Source: Hyphomicrobiales bacterium
GTDB taxonomy: Bacteria; Pseudomonadota; Alphaproteobacteria; Rhizobiales; CAJQND01
Assembly: GCA_028285595.1 (NCBI GenBank)
Contig: JANQOW010000137.1
Coordinates: 1 to 64,000, forward strand
Length of the DNA: 64,000 nt
Reading direction: 5' to 3'
In this document: piece by piece, positions 34,063 through 41,683 of the stretch
Layout of the letters: each line of letters begins with the position of its first letter
Numbering within the stretch: the first letter of the stretch is position 1
Program-made: the position numbers and the translations under genes
The notes under the pieces: model-generated
Seen by the model: the letters and a program-made list of their open reading frames with translations, nothing else
Database searches by the model: none
What the model was told of the DNA's origin: nothing

Positions 34063-34437
34063 ATGCTGAGGAAACTGAAACTCTTGCCTAGCCAGCTGTG
34101 GTTAGGGCTCAGGTCGAAGGATTCCGGCTCTGCGGAGACGGCCTCTGACGCACCTGATCTCAAAAGGCGCTTGCTGTTGGGTGGGGGCCTGGCAGCGATT
34201 GGCGTAACCGCGGCCGGCATTGGCCTAACGGTGGGATCTGACGACGCAGAGGCCGGTCACGGCCGGCGCCGCAGCCGGCGCTGGGGTCACCATGGCCGCT
34301 ACGGTCGTCGCCGGCGGCGGCGGCGGAGAAGGTATCGGCACCGCAGGTGGCGGAGCGACCGGTATGGCTACGGCGGATATGGCGTTTACAGCCCAAGACC
34401 ATACTATGGTGGACCGAACATCATTCTGTCGTTCTAA
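34063..34437 (+). CDS. Arg-rich exported protein with a Tat-like signal
   Basis: This is 124 residues. The N-terminal region carries LKRRLLLGGGLAAIGVTAAGIGLTV, a twin-arginine-like signal and hydrophobic helix, although the Phe/Leu-Lys part of the consensus is not present. The mature part begins near residue 62 and is dominated by Arg, His, Gly and Tyr (GRRRSRRWGHH, then RYGRRRRRRRRRY), ending in an YGGYGVYSPRPYYGGP stretch. No fold was recognised. A strong terminator follows. Possibly a nucleic-acid- or polyanion-binding surface protein; this is inference. Confidence 0.6.
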   Translation: MLRKLKLLPSQLWLGLRSKDSGSAETASDAPDLKRRLLLGGGLAAIGVTAAGIGLTVGSDDAEAGHGRRRSRRWGHHGRYGRRRRRRRRRYRHRRWRSDRYGYGGYGVYSPRPYYGGPNIILSF

Positions 34438-34459
34438 TCCGCTTTGCGGTTGAGTTCAG

Positions 34460-34487
34460 CGGCCTCCGGGGAACCGGGGGCCGTTTT
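34460..34487 (+). terminator. Rho-independent terminator
   Basis: A ten-pair stem (34460-34469 with 34474-34483, one G-U pair) closes on a GGAA tetraloop and is followed by TTTTCATTT. It lies 22 bases after the stop of the Arg-rich gene and just beyond the convergent DUF123 gene. Confidence 0.85.
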
Positions 34488-34930
34488 CATTTGTGACGCA
34501 GCAAATGGGACTGGCAGCGCCGGCAGTCGGTGCTGCCGAAACCTGGTGGGCCCAGCTCTAACTCGGGACGCCCCATCAAAGCTTCTTGCAGATCACACTC
34601 GTTGCCATCCGGCACGGCGAAAGCCCCAAGATCGTCCGCTGCAACGGTGAGGTGATCGATATGCCAGTGCAAGGCTTTGTCTTGCCTGAAGTGCCGCATC
34701 AGGCGCGCCGCGATCCCGCCGGGCCCCCGGGCGCTGCCCAGGTAGAGGTAAAGGCCGGGAGGTATGGTGCACCCTGCGAATCTGGCAATACCCAGCGGCG
34801 CCGGGCGCTGCAGCCCTATGGTCAGCGCATAAGCGCCCTTCTGTGCGCCGAGCATGGCTACGGTGTCAGCGTTCACCCACCGGCCCGTGATGCCGGCGGC
34901 ATCGAACACGGGACCGAGGGCGCCCTGCAT
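34487..34930 (-). CDS. GIY-YIG/DUF123 domain protein
   Basis: This has 147 residues from the ATG at 34930, which overlaps the TGA of the upstream methyltransferase gene by one base; a GTG three bases earlier is possible. GLYLYLGSARGPGGIAARLMRHFRQ and LHWHIDHL match the DUF123 branch of the GIY-YIG nuclease fold, first seen in archaeal proteins. The HWHIDHL motif and the paired Cys near the end (DCRRCQSHL) are family traits. The biochemical role is unknown. Coupling to the MttB-family gene may be incidental. Confidence 0.8.
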   Translation of the reverse strand: MQGALGPVFDAAGITGRWVNADTVAMLGAQKGAYALTIGLQRPAPLGIARFAGCTIPPGLYLYLGSARGPGGIAARLMRHFRQDKALHWHIDHLTVAADDLGAFAVPDGNECDLQEALMGRPELELGPPGFGSTDCRRCQSHLLRHK

Positions 34931-36486
34931 CACAAGCCCATCCGCTCCCGGCTGAGCAGTATGTTGAATCGCTCGCGGATTTTCGCATCCGCTGCCGGAT
35001 CGATATAGACCGGCGCGGGGGCGCCCAAGATTTCCTGCACCCGAGTGTGGGCCCGCGCGCTCATACCTTCATTGCCGATTTCTTCCCAGGCATCCGGGCT
35101 CTCGCGGCCGGCCAGATCGGGGTAGAGATAATCGCGCTGCATGGAGGCGATGGTCTGGTCATGGCCCAGGAAGTGGCCCGCGCCGAACACCACATCTTCA
35201 ATCACATCCAGGCCCATGGTGTCCTCGCTCACCTCAATGCCCCGGATCACCCGGTGCACCATGCCCAACATCTCATTGTCGATCACCATGCCTTCGAACG
35301 AGGCGCCCAGCAAGCTGGCGAACATTCCGGCCGATTCGTAGACCATGTTGCCGCCGGCAAGGCCTGTGGCGAGAGATGAAATGGCTTTCTCCATGCCCGC
35401 CTGAGCGCCGGGCCTCTTGGCATCGGCCATGGACGCGGAGACGCCGCCGGGCAGGCCATAAAAGCCCGCCATCTGAGCGGCCGCAGCATTGAGGACCGAG
35501 ATTTCCCCGCCCGACCCGGCAAAGGCGCCGGTGCGCAGATCGATCACGAACGGCCAGTTGGAAAAGATGGTCGGGTAGCCGGGCTTGAAGATGTTGACCA
35601 TGATGAGCCCGGCCAGGGTTTCCGCCAGCGACTGTACCAGCATGGCGGCCGGCGGGGCGGGACCGGTGGCGCCGGATTGGGGCGCGATGATCTCGTTGAT
35701 GGGCATGCCCACATCAATGGCCGCCAGGGCGACGCTGACCGCGTCCTCTCCGTAGCGCAGGGGCGAGACCACCGGCGAGATGTGAGCCTTACAGAACGGG
35801 CGCTCGCGGAACTTTCCGTCGCCGCCGAGAATGGCATCGAACATCTCGACAACCGGATAGACGTACTCTCCGGTGAAGAAACTGGTGCCGATGGGTTTGG
35901 TGGTGCCGGCCGCGATGGCATAGGCGGTGTTGACGTCGAGCTCCATGATGTCTTCCACATCGGTGGCCACGACGTTGCGGGTGAACCAGGAGATGTTTTC
36001 AAGATTGTCGGCCAAGCGGGCGAAATCGTAGAGATCCGCCAAGGTCGAAGGCCGATAGCTGTTGTTCTCAAAGTCGAGCGTGCGCACCGCTGCCCCGCCC
36101 GTGCCGAAATAGACCTTGCGGCCGCTGATCTCGATATCGTGTTTGGCATCGCGGCCGTGGAAGACAATGTTTCGCGCCGCGCCGGCCAGAATGTCCTCCA
36201 CAAAGTCGTGCGAGAAGAGGAGGCGGCCCCGGCCATCATATTCCACGCCGAGCGCAGTGGCCTTTTCCACCAGAACCTCAGGCACCTCGCCCATGCCGAT
36301 GTTTGCCAGAACGTCCAGTGCGCCTTTGTGGACCTTCTGAACATCGGCGTCAGACAGAGGTTTGTATTGCCCGCCTTCAAAGCCTGGCTTTACGGGCTTC
36401 AACTCATCAGGCAGCGCTGAGGCGCGGGCCACATGGCGGGCAGAGCGACCGCCGCTGCGGCGGGATTTTCGGGCTTGTTCGGTCAT
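34930..36486 (-). CDS. MttB-family methyltransferase without pyrrolysine
   Basis: This has 518 residues from the ATG at 36486. The in-frame extension to 36579 encodes WVPAFAGMTG, the translation of a dispersed repeat, and is not part of the gene. The fold is that of trimethylamine:corrinoid methyltransferases, with conserved blocks RNIVFHGRDAKHDIEISG, ISPVVSPLRYGEDA, PQSGATGPA and GLDVIEDVVFGAGHFLG. The gene has no internal TAG, so it belongs to the large non-pyrrolysine branch, which includes glycine-betaine and carnitine-type demethylases. It would move a methyl group from a quaternary amine to a corrinoid protein; no such protein is in the window. It is in a divergent-convergent block with sarcosine oxidase genes downstream. 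Confidence 0.83.
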   Translation of the reverse strand: MTEQARKSRRSGGRSARHVARASALPDELKPVKPGFEGGQYKPLSDADVQKVHKGALDVLANIGMGEVPEVLVEKATALGVEYDGRGRLLFSHDFVEDILAGAARNIVFHGRDAKHDIEISGRKVYFGTGGAAVRTLDFENNSYRPSTLADLYDFARLADNLENISWFTRNVVATDVEDIMELDVNTAYAIAAGTTKPIGTSFFTGEYVYPVVEMFDAILGGDGKFRERPFCKAHISPVVSPLRYGEDAVSVALAAIDVGMPINEIIAPQSGATGPAPPAAMLVQSLAETLAGLIMVNIFKPGYPTIFSNWPFVIDLRTGAFAGSGGEISVLNAAAAQMAGFYGLPGGVSASMADAKRPGAQAGMEKAISSLATGLAGGNMVYESAGMFASLLGASFEGMVIDNEMLGMVHRVIRGIEVSEDTMGLDVIEDVVFGAGHFLGHDQTIASMQRDYLYPDLAGRESPDAWEEIGNEGMSARAHTRVQEILGAPAPVYIDPAADAKIRERFNILLSRERMGL

Positions 36487-36531
36487 GGGGTTATGATATC
36501 TCTCTCTATCTCCGTCATCCTCTTTTGTACC

Positions 36532-36629
36532 CGTCATCCCCGCGAAAGCGGGGACCCAGGGCGGCTGGAGTCCGGACATTGCGGCTCTGGGCCCCGGATA
36601 TTTTGCTGACGCAAAATTCCGGGATGACG
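36532..36629. repeat. Intergenic palindromic repeat (PAFAGMT-type)
   Basis: The element starts CGTCATCCC and ends GGGATGACG, an exact inverted repeat. It carries a CCCGCGAAAGCGGGG hairpin near the left end, and an inner GCTGACGC. It lies between the MttB and SDR genes. Translated, its reverse strand gives the peptide WVPAFAGMTG, well known from dispersed repeats in proteobacteria. Likely a genome-wide repeat family. Confidence 0.75.
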
Positions 36630-36635
36630 TGGCGG

Positions 36636-37388
36636 CTAAATCGTCCGCCCCCCATCAACCGCCAGCGCCGTCCCGGTGATGGCTCCGGCCTCGCGTTCAG
36701 AGGCCAGATACACCGCCGCGTGGCCCATATCCTCCGGCGTGATAAAGCGGCCCATGGGCATGGATGTGCGGAAGGCCTCCTTCTTGTCGCTGGTTTCCTG
36801 CCCACCCATGAATTCCTGCAGCATGGGCGTGTCGCCTGCTGCGGGGCAGAGAGCATTCACCCGGATCCCCAATGGCGCCAATTCCATGGCCAGTCCCTTG
36901 GCATAAACCAACACCGCGCCTTTGGTGGCGCCATAGACCACCAGGTTCGGCCGCGGCATAAGAGCAATGCCGGACGCGGTGACGATGATGTTGCCGTGCC
37001 CTTGCGCCTTGAAGACCTCAACGGCGTGCTTGCAGCAAAAGTGCATGCCTTTCACGTTCACATTGAACTGACGGTCATATTCTTCATCCGGCGTCTCATC
37101 CAGCGGGCAGGGGCGTTGGCCGAGGCCCGCATTCGCCACCATGATGTCGAGCCCGCCAAAGGTGCTCTTGGCCGCCTCAATCATGGCCTTCACCGCCGCA
37201 CTGTCGGTCACATCCACTTGGTGCGCCGCCGCGTTGGGGCCCAGTCTTTCTGCCTCGCTTTCAGCCTTGGCGCCGTCAATGTCGGCGATCAGCACCTTGG
37301 CGCCTTCATCGATGTAACACTGCGTGATGCCAAGTCCGAAGCCGGACGCTCCGCCGGTGACGATGGCAATTTTGTTTTCCAGCCTCAT
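36636..37388 (-). CDS. SDR-family NAD(P)-dependent oxidoreductase
   Basis: This has 250 residues from the ATG at 37388 with GAGGAAC upstream; a TTG at 37403 is less likely. Motifs are VTGGASGFGLGI for the cofactor, VANAGLG for the NNAG-like turn, and VVYGATKGAVL for the catalytic Tyr and Lys, with GTALAVDGGRTI at the end. The Asp at the end of strand 2 (IADIDGAKAE) favours NAD. The substrate is unknown. It lies between the MttB-family gene and a divergent aminotransferase, so it may act on the product left after demethylation. Confidence 0.88.
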   Translation of the reverse strand: MRLENKIAIVTGGASGFGLGITQCYIDEGAKVLIADIDGAKAESEAERLGPNAAAHQVDVTDSAAVKAMIEAAKSTFGGLDIMVANAGLGQRPCPLDETPDEEYDRQFNVNVKGMHFCCKHAVEVFKAQGHGNIIVTASGIALMPRPNLVVYGATKGAVLVYAKGLAMELAPLGIRVNALCPAAGDTPMLQEFMGGQETSDKKEAFRTSMPMGRFITPEDMGHAAVYLASEREAGAITGTALAVDGGRTI

Positions 37389-37456
37389 GGCCTGTTCCTC
37401 CAATTTGAAGTCGTGATAGAAGTGCGACCTTGAAAAGTCGCGGGAGCAGAAGAGAA

Positions 37457-38650
37457 ATGGTTGCGTTGAACCCCAATGCCACGGTGCTTGAGGAAGAAGG
37501 GGCGTTTGCGGTTTCCGACCGGGCGGCGGCCCTGGCGCGCGAAGGGCGCTCCATTGTGAACTTGGGGATCGGCCAGCCGGACTTCCAACCGCCTGCGCAT
37601 ATTCTGGAAGCGGCCGAGAAGGCTGCCCGCGACGGGCCCCATGGCTACACTTCGCCGGTGGGCATGCCGGAACTGCGCGAGGCGGTGGCCGGTCACGTGG
37701 AAGGCCGCCTGGGCCTGGATGTGGATCCCGGCCAGGTGATCATTGTGCCCGGGGGCAAGGTGACGATCTTCTTTGCCTGCGCCATGTTCGGCGGACCCGG
37801 CACGGAAATCCTCTACCCGGACCCCGGCTTTCCGCCTTACCGCGAAGCGGTGCGCTTCACCGGGGCCAAGGCGGTGGGCTATCCCATCCGCGAGGAGCAC
37901 GACTTTGCCTTCGATGCTGATGAAGTGCTCTCCCTCATCACGCCGCAAACCCGGCTGATTATCCTCAATTCGCCCGCGAACCCCACCGGAGGCGTGGTGC
38001 CCAAGGCCCAGCTCGACCGTCTGGCGGAAGGCTTGATCGGCCACCCCGATGTGGCCGTCCTGTCGGACGAGATCTATTCTCATCAGATTTATGACGGCGG
38101 GCCTGCCAGCCTGCTTCAGGTGCCCGAACTGCGCGACCGGGTGGTGCTGCTTGACGGTTGGTCGAAGACCTTTGCCATGACCGGCTGGCGCCTCGGCTAC
38201 GGGGTCTGGCCGGCCGGCTTGATCGACCATGTGCGCAAGCTCATCACCATCAACCATTCCTGCGTCAACGGACCGGCGCAGATGGCGGCCTTGGCGGCGA
38301 TCACCGGGCCTTACGATGAGATCGAGAAGTTCCGGGAGATCTTCATGGCCCGCCGCGAAGTGGTCGTTGAGGGCTTGAACAGCCTGCCGGGCGTTACCTG
38401 CCGCGTGCCGGGCGGGGCGTTTTATGCCTTTCCGAACGTGAAGGAGACGGGCTGGCATTCCACCGAACTGGCGACCCGCCTCCTGGAGGAGGCCGGCGTG
38501 GCGCTGCTTCACGGCGGCAGCTTTGGCGAGAATGGCCATGGATACTTGCGCGTCTCCTACGCCGCGTCGCGCGAGGCCATTGGAGAGGCCATGACGCGCA
38601 TGCGAGAGTTTCTGGAGAGCGCCCATCCGGCTAACCCTCCCCACGCTTGA
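37457..38650 (+). CDS. Class I PLP-dependent aminotransferase
   Basis: This has 397 residues from the ATG at 37457, preceded by GGGAGCAGAAGAG; the frame extends to a TTG at 37430 without support. The fold-type I pattern is clear: NLGIGQPDFQPP, SPVGMPELREAV, NSPANPTGG, and the PLP Lys in LDGWSKTFAMTGWRLGY. Members act on aspartate, tyrosine or other amino acids. Substrate choice is not set by sequence. It faces the RpiR gene with a 20-base convergent overlap and may belong to the amine catabolic block. Confidence 0.9.
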   Translation: MVALNPNATVLEEEGAFAVSDRAAALAREGRSIVNLGIGQPDFQPPAHILEAAEKAARDGPHGYTSPVGMPELREAVAGHVEGRLGLDVDPGQVIIVPGGKVTIFFACAMFGGPGTEILYPDPGFPPYREAVRFTGAKAVGYPIREEHDFAFDADEVLSLITPQTRLIILNSPANPTGGVVPKAQLDRLAEGLIGHPDVAVLSDEIYSHQIYDGGPASLLQVPELRDRVVLLDGWSKTFAMTGWRLGYGVWPAGLIDHVRKLITINHSCVNGPAQMAALAAITGPYDEIEKFREIFMARREVVVEGLNSLPGVTCRVPGGAFYAFPNVKETGWHSTELATRLLEEAGVALLHGGSFGENGHGYLRVSYAASREAIGEAMTRMREFLESAHPANPPHA

Positions 38651-39503
38651 GGATCAGGCCCTCTTCAGCGCGCACCCGCTCAAGATCCTCCATCCAGGAG
38701 ACGATCTTCTCATCCCCGTGAGCCACGATCAGCGCCACAAGGGTTTCGATGAGGGCGATCACGGCGGCCTGGGAGGGGAAGAATTGCGGGCTCGCCGTGG
38801 AGGCGAAGAGGGCCACATCTGCGGCCGCGCCGGCCGGTGAGGCCCGGCTGTCGGTGATGGTGAAGATCTTAGCGCCGCGGCGCTTGGCAAACTCCAGTGC
38901 GCGGCTGGTTTCGCGGCTGTAAGGCTCCACGGAGAAGGTGGCCAGCACATCATTTTCCCCGATGTGCGCGAGATCGTCGATGGAAGTGCCGCCGGATGCG
39001 CCCACCGGCACAAGGTGCGGTAACACCATATGGGCGACGAAGTAAAAATAGTTGGCCACCGCGCTCATGCCGCCGAAGCCGGCCACGTAGACCCGGTTGG
39101 CGTTGCGCAGGAGCTGGGCGGCCTCTTCCAGGGTTTCGGTTTCCACTCCGCGGAAGGCGTTCTCCACGTTGGAGATCACCGCTTCGGCCATGGAGCCGGT
39201 AAGCTGGCCCGTGTCGCCTTCGCCGGCCAGTTGCACCAGCCATTCGGTGCGCGAGGCAAAGCTCGTTCCGCCTGTTCGCACACTGTCCTGAAACGGCTCG
39301 CGGAACGCATCATACGATTTGAAGCCTGACGCCTGGGCGAGGCGCACCATAGTGGAGGGCGCAACGCCAGCATCGGCCGCCACAGCCCGCATCGACTTCA
39401 GCGCCACATCCTCCGGCCGGTCCATCACATGCTTGGCCGCGAGGCGCAGCTGGGGGCTGAGCGTGGCATAGTTGCCCGACAAGGTGTCGATCAGGTCTTG
39501 CAT
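38631..39503 (-). CDS. MurR/RpiR-family transcriptional regulator
   Basis: This is 290 residues. The N-terminal HTH_6 domain (LSPQLRLAAKHVMDRPEDVALKSMRAVAADAGVAPSTMVRLAQASGF) is followed by a SIS domain (about residues 125-260; NRVYVAGFGGMSAVANYFYF). SIS domains bind phosphosugars or related phosphates. It is divergent from the flavin-fold gene and sox operon, with two palindromes between, so it is the likely regulator of the sox block. The ligand is unknown; for a sarcosine cluster a nitrogen compound is also possible. Confidence 0.9.
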   Translation of the reverse strand: MQDLIDTLSGNYATLSPQLRLAAKHVMDRPEDVALKSMRAVAADAGVAPSTMVRLAQASGFKSYDAFREPFQDSVRTGGTSFASRTEWLVQLAGEGDTGQLTGSMAEAVISNVENAFRGVETETLEEAAQLLRNANRVYVAGFGGMSAVANYFYFVAHMVLPHLVPVGASGGTSIDDLAHIGENDVLATFSVEPYSRETSRALEFAKRRGAKIFTITDSRASPAGAAADVALFASTASPQFFPSQAAVIALIETLVALIVAHGDEKIVSWMEDLERVRAEEGLILKRGEG

Positions 39504-39521
39504 CAGTCGCGTAGGTGCTTG

Positions 39522-39542
39522 TGAAACATTTGGTTCATTTCA
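39522..39542. promoter_or_regulatory. Candidate RpiR operator TGAAA-N11-TTTCA
   Basis: The pair TGAAA and TTTCA form an inverted repeat in the 109-base gap between the RpiR gene and the divergent flavin-fold gene. A second inverted pair, GGTTCA (39532-39537) and TGAACC (39561-39566), overlaps it. RpiR-family operators often have a GAAA/TTTC core. The position suits control of both genes. Confidence 0.5.
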
Positions 39543-39612
39543 TAATCCCTATAGAACAATTGAACCAGGTGTGCTAGTGAATTTCCTTCACGACCGTTCA
39601 AAGGTGGATCCG

Positions 39613-40077
39613 ATGGCCCGTTTGAGCCCTCAGATGAAGCAGATTGTTGCCAACCAGAAGCTCGGCTTTGTGGGCACCGTGAATGCCGATGGCGGCCCCA
39701 ACGTGTCGCCGAAGGGCACGTTCCTGGTGCTGGACGATGAGCACATCATGTTCGGCGAGATCCGCTCGCCGCAAACCTTGGCCAACATTGCTGAGCGGCC
39801 CGCGGTGGAGGTCAACTTTGTTGATCCTATCGTGCGCAAGGGGCTGCGGGTGAAAGGCCTTGCGCGTTTCGTGGCCGGCGGCTCGGACGAGTTTGAAGTG
39901 CTGGAGCCCCGGTTTCGCGAGGTCTGGGGCGAGCTGTGTGACGCCTTCAGCGGAATTGTTGTGATCAAAGCCGAAAAAGTTGCGCCGCTCACCAGCCCGG
40001 CTTATGACATGGGCGCCTCCGAGGAGGAGTTGAAGGCTCAGTACCTCACCTATTTCACTGAACTGCATAAATCTTAA
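39613..40077 (+). CDS. Pyridoxamine 5'-phosphate oxidase-fold flavoprotein
   Basis: This has 154 residues from the ATG at 39613 with AAAGGTGG upstream; an in-frame extension to 39472 overlaps the RpiR promoter region. The split-barrel pattern is seen: LGFVGTVNADGGPNVSPKGTFLVLDDEHIMFGE, then NIAERPAVEVNFVDP and LRVKGLARFV. Family members bind FMN, F420 or heme and reduce varied substrates. True PNPOx activity is not implied. It is the first gene of the run leading into sox, 25 bases ahead of soxB, and is probably co-transcribed. Confidence 0.8.
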   Translation: MARLSPQMKQIVANQKLGFVGTVNADGGPNVSPKGTFLVLDDEHIMFGEIRSPQTLANIAERPAVEVNFVDPIVRKGLRVKGLARFVAGGSDEFEVLEPRFREVWGELCDAFSGIVVIKAEKVAPLTSPAYDMGASEEELKAQYLTYFTELHKS

Positions 40078-40102
40078 GAGGCATCAAGGACCTCATCTTT
40101 CC

Positions 40103-41362
40103 ATGACACACTATTCCTGGTTCAGCGTCTTTTCCAAGGCGCTCAGCGGCAATAAGGGCTGGGACCGCGCCTGGCGCGACCCGGAGCCCAAGGCGGCGTA
40201 CGATGTGATCATCGTGGGCGGTGGGGGCCACGGGCTGGCCACGGCCTATTACCTTGCCAAGGAACACGGCATCACCAATGTGGCGGTGCTGGAAAAGGGC
40301 TGGCTGGGCGGCGGCAACACGGGCCGCAACACCACGATCATCCGCTCCAACTACATGATCGACGGCAACACCCACTTCTATGAGAAGTCGCTGCAGCTCT
40401 GGGAAGGTCTGTCGAAAGACCTGAACTACAATGCAATGGTCTCCCACCGCCAGATCTACAACCTCTTCCACTCGCCCTCTCAGAAGGAGGCGTTTGCCAA
40501 GCGCTACAACATCATGCGCTCGTGCGGCATCGATGGAGAGATCCTGGACCGCAATGAGGTGATGAAGGAGCTGCCTTATCTGGACTATTCGCCCAATGCG
40601 CGCTTCCCGGTTTATGGAGCGGCCAAGCAGCCGCGGGCGGGAACGGCGCGCCATGACGCGGTGGCCTGGGGCTATGCTCGCGGGGCCGATATGCGCGGCG
40701 TTGACCTCATCCAAAACTGCGAGGTGACCGGCTTTCAGCGCGACGCCTCAGGCGCCGTGGTGGGGGTTGAGACCACGCGCGGGGCCATCAAGGCCAAGAA
40801 GGTGGGCATCGCGGTTGCTGGGCACACCACGCAAGTGGCTGAAATGGCTGGGCTTTCTCTGCCGATTGAGAGCCACTTGCTGCAGGCTTTCGTCTCAGAG
40901 CCCTATAAGCCGTTGATCGATACGGTGATCACCTTTGGTGCCGGCCACTTCTACATCTCCCAGTCCGACAAGGGCGGCCTGGTGTTCGGCGGTGATCTGG
41001 ATGGCTACAATTCCTTTGCTCAGCGCGGCAATTTCCACCTGATCGATCACCTCCTACCGGAGGGCAAGGCCATGATCCCGTGCCTGTCGCGCCTGCGCTT
41101 CCAGCGCACCTGGGGCGGCATCATGGACATGACCATGGACGGCTCGCCCATCATCTGTAAATCGCCCGTTGAAGGGCTCTACATCAATGGCGGCTGGTGC
41201 TATGGCGGCTTTAAGGCAACGCCGGGATCGGGCTGGTGCTTTGCCCACACGATCGCCAACGACCGGCCTCACGAATTCAACGCCAAGCTGACCCTCGACC
41301 GCTTCCGCCGTGGCTATGCCATCGACGAGAAGGGCGCTGGGCCCATGCCCGGTTGGCACTAG
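40103..41362 (+). CDS. soxB: Sarcosine oxidase subunit beta
   Basis: This is 419 residues. The dinucleotide motif is DVIIVGGGGHGLATAYYLA (about 34-52), followed by the family signature NTGRNTTIIRSNYM. His184 in TARHDAVAWG is at the position where FMN is covalently attached in known heterotetrameric sarcosine oxidases, judging by the motif. The C-terminal PIICKSPVEGLYINGGWCYGGFKATPGSG closes the substrate domain. With alpha, gamma and delta subunits it oxidises sarcosine to glycine, producing H2O2 and a methylene unit on tetrahydrofolate. It begins a run of four coupled genes. Confidence 0.95.
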   Translation: MTHYSWFSVFSKALSGNKGWDRAWRDPEPKAAYDVIIVGGGGHGLATAYYLAKEHGITNVAVLEKGWLGGGNTGRNTTIIRSNYMIDGNTHFYEKSLQLWEGLSKDLNYNAMVSHRQIYNLFHSPSQKEAFAKRYNIMRSCGIDGEILDRNEVMKELPYLDYSPNARFPVYGAAKQPRAGTARHDAVAWGYARGADMRGVDLIQNCEVTGFQRDASGAVVGVETTRGAIKAKKVGIAVAGHTTQVAEMAGLSLPIESHLLQAFVSEPYKPLIDTVITFGAGHFYISQSDKGGLVFGGDLDGYNSFAQRGNFHLIDHLLPEGKAMIPCLSRLRFQRTWGGIMDMTMDGSPIICKSPVEGLYINGGWCYGGFKATPGSGWCFAHTIANDRPHEFNAKLTLDRFRRGYAIDEKGAGPMPGWH

Positions 41363-41380
41363 GGGAGGGGAGACACAGAC

Positions 41381-41683
41381 ATGAGAATTACCTGCCCCTG
41401 CTGCGGTGAGCGCGATTATGGCGAGTTTGCCATCTACGGCGATGCTTCGCGCCAACGCCCGCATATGGACGATACCGATTTTGAGACCTGGTACAATTAT
41501 GTGTACACGCGCCCCAACCCCAAGGGCCGGCACCTGGAGTTTTGGCACCATGTGCAAGGCTGCCGGCAATGGCTGGTGGTGGAGCGGGACACGGTGACCC
41601 ACGAGGTCTATGGCGTGGCCCTGGCCCGCGACGTGGTGACCTTGCCCGACGCGCCCAAGGCGAAGCGCAAGGGGGCGAAGTGA
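41381..41683 (+). CDS. soxD: Sarcosine oxidase subunit delta
   Basis: This is 100 residues, the normal size. The zinc site is ITCPCCGERD near the N-terminus and HHVQGCRQWLVVERDT downstream. The delta subunit binds zinc and holds the complex together. The soxD TGA overlaps the soxA ATG by one base, so the two are translationally coupled. Confidence 0.95.
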   Translation: MRITCPCCGERDYGEFAIYGDASRQRPHMDDTDFETWYNYVYTRPNPKGRHLEFWHHVQGCRQWLVVERDTVTHEVYGVALARDVVTLPDAPKAKRKGAK

